Shown here: positions 4,638 through 5,571 of the stretch, one piece after another
Layout: each line of letters opens with the position of its first letter
How positions within the stretch are numbered: position 1 is the stretch's first letter
Source of the DNA: JAJZCD01 sp964570005
GTDB lineage: Bacteria; Patescibacteriota; Saccharimonadia; Saccharimonadales; UBA4665
Length of the DNA: 5,571 nt
NCBI GenBank assembly: GCA_964570005.1
Contig: CAZMWE010000054.1
Coordinates: forward strand, 1 to 5,571
Direction of reading: 5' to 3'
Made by a program: the position numbers and the translations under genes
The notes under the pieces: model-generated
Database searches by the model: none
The model's input: only the letters and a program-made list of their open reading frames with translations
What the model was told of the DNA's origin: nothing

Positions 4638-5569
4638 ATGGCATCCCCTTTTATATCTAATTTAACGTTCAGACTACCGCCCTCGACGGTAAGCAAACCG
4701 GACTGATTCGATGTGGTGGCACTGACTACGCAAACGTACAGCGCCGAGGCTGAGACCAGATTAGTGTAGCCGATGGCCGCACTGGCCGACTGGGGGTCTT
4801 CATTCGGCCTGCTGTTGTCGACGCCATACAGACTGAACTGCTCAGCCCCGGACGCGAGACCAACACCGTTAGAACCGGCGCTCGCGATATTGCCGTTAGC
4901 ATCCCCCGCCACGAACGCGGCAATACCGGTCGGGAAGGTAGTACTGCCGGTTAGTTTTTTATAGCAGATACCCCCCTGGGTGGGGTCGCTACAGGCATTA
5001 TTTTTGGTTGCCACACTTAAGCCATAGCTCATGAGTGCGGTGGCAATAGCAGTGGTTGGCGGTGTACCGTTGGCAAGCTCACCAGGCGTCGCCGGAAAGA
5101 TGGCACGTGGTGCTGCTTTAGCTAACGTCTGGACCGGCTGTGCGCCATCATTCGGCAAGGCAGGGTCATCGTAGTTCTGGTCACCCACCAGCGGCAATAC
5201 GCCAAGCGTGCTAGGGTCCTCGCCCGAACTCCCCAGGCCGAACTGGATAGCTTTGCCCATGAATACGCAGCCATAATTAGTACCCTGCTTGTTGGGACCG
5301 GTCCTCTGGAAGGTAACGGCCGCACCGTTGGTGCTCCCATGACAGGTAAAATCGCCCGCGTTTGGATAATAACCGCTCGACGTCTCATTAATAATCTGCT
5401 GAATCTGCTGCTGCGTGTTATTGATGCCCGTCATGAATTCGGTTTTGGCTTGACGACCGCTGATCAGCAAGGCAGCGCTGATCAGCAAGGCGCCACTAAT
5501 AGCCAGCACAATCAGTACCTCAATAATCGTGAACCCCGCCGCGCTTGACCGGTCACCACCCCGTTTCAT
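4631..5569 (-). CDS. Prepilin, first of four minor pilin-like genes (GspH/FimU position)
   Basis: The 312-residue protein has a short basic leader MKRGGDRSSAAG, then F13TIIE17VLIVLAISG and a hydrophobic helix to about 37, a canonical class III prepilin signal with cleavage after Gly12. The exported domain is long for a GspH/FimU subunit and rich in Gly/Ala/Ser/Asn. It contains six cysteines (76, 101, 193, 202, 280, 312), and the last residue is Cys, so Cys280-Cys312 could close a C-terminal loop like the D-region of type IV pilins. The H/U role is inferred from operon position only; it could instead be a major or adhesive pilin. An 18-nt period duplication encodes ALLISAALLISG in the helix. 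Only 2 nt upstream are visible, so the ATG at 5569 is likely but a farther start cannot be excluded. Confidence 0.82.
   Translation of the reverse strand: MKRGGDRSSAAGFTIIEVLIVLAISGALLISAALLISGRQAKTEFMTGINNTQQQIQQIINETSSGYYPNAGDFTCHGSTNGAAVTFQRTGPNKQGTNYGCVFMGKAIQFGLGSSGEDPSTLGVLPLVGDQNYDDPALPNDGAQPVQTLAKAAPRAIFPATPGELANGTPPTTAIATALMSYGLSVATKNNACSDPTQGGICYKKLTGSTTFPTGIAAFVAGDANGNIASAGSNGVGLASGAEQFSLYGVDNSRPNEDPQSASAAIGYTNLVSASALYVCVVSATTSNQSGLLTVEGGSLNVKLDIKGDAIC
4645..4650 (-). promoter_or_regulatory. Shine-Dalgarno-like site of the second pilin gene
   Basis: AAGGGG ends 7 nt before the ATG at 4637, within the last codons (Lys-Gly-Asp) of the first pilin gene. It supports the ATG at 4637 and the overlapping-gene arrangement. 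Confidence 0.5.
5458..5491. repeat. Tandem 16-bp direct repeat in the first pilin's membrane helix
   Basis: CGCTGATCAGCAAGGC occurs at 5458-5473 and again at 5476-5491, a period of 18 nt (six codons). Each copy contains the 10-bp palindrome GCTGATCAGC. On the minus strand it encodes the repeated ALLIS in GALLISAALLISG, so the duplication adds in-frame helix turns without disturbing the reading frame. Confidence 0.85.
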
Positions 5570-5571
5570 AT

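Noticed and set aside
4456..4644. Alternative minus-strand frames inside the pilin genes (for example 4644-4456, 4537-4295, 4923-4726).
   Set aside because: They lie wholly inside stronger prepilin genes and encode Arg/Pro/Ser-rich strings with no domain, as expected of shadow frames.
231..5569. Reassigned UGA (Gly) code as in Gracilibacteria or Absconditabacteria.
   Set aside because: None of the seven genes has an in-frame TGA, and conserved Gly positions use normal glycine codons. The lack of TGA stops (five TAA, two TAG) is too small a sample to matter.

Overview
The window looks like ordinary chromosome from a Candidate Phyla Radiation (Patescibacteria) bacterium, most likely Candidatus Saccharibacteria (TM7). 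This assignment rests on recognising protein style, not on a search. The nucleoside diphosphate kinase carries the long inserts and the HAS-type active-site loop I associate with that group. One prepilin has the G|DTIVEVLIA signature, and another begins with the hydrophobic GGMVSILVTM segment followed by a QVSRRNQREALD stretch. The standard genetic code fits: no gene contains an in-frame TGA, and all seven genes end in TAA or TAG.

Layout, left to right. On the minus strand are tRNA-Arg(CCU) (1-71), a structured AT-rich leader (72-230), and ndk (231-734) with its own promoter and ribosome binding site. Diverging from ndk on the plus strand are a XerC/D-type tyrosine recombinase (about 828-1736) and a small 2H-phosphoesterase-like protein (1761-2324). 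Both plus-strand genes have an extended -10 element ending exactly 7 nt before the ATG, so their mRNAs are probably leaderless. From 2361 to the right edge, convergent to these, lies a tightly packed minus-strand operon of four prepilin-like genes. In transcription order they are 5569-4631, 4637-4197, 4196-3486 and 3464-2361.

The four pilin genes resemble, in order, the H/I/J/K minor pseudopilins of type II secretion systems, or FimU/PilV/PilW/PilX of type IV pili. Three have a canonical G|xxxxE prepilin site. The last and largest lacks Glu at +5, as GspK and some PilX-like proteins do. The likely product is the tip or initiation complex of a type IV pilus. The operon probably starts beyond the right edge, since only 2 nt upstream of the first gene are visible.

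The most interesting signals are the complete HIJK-like minor pilin cassette in a presumed ultra-small epibiont, the repeated leaderless-promoter geometry, a tandem duplication inside a pilin membrane helix, and a 2H-phosphoesterase-like gene whose arginine and isoleucine codon use differs from its neighbour. I did not see a CRISPR array, an insertion sequence, an obvious phage module or a wholly unprecedented system.
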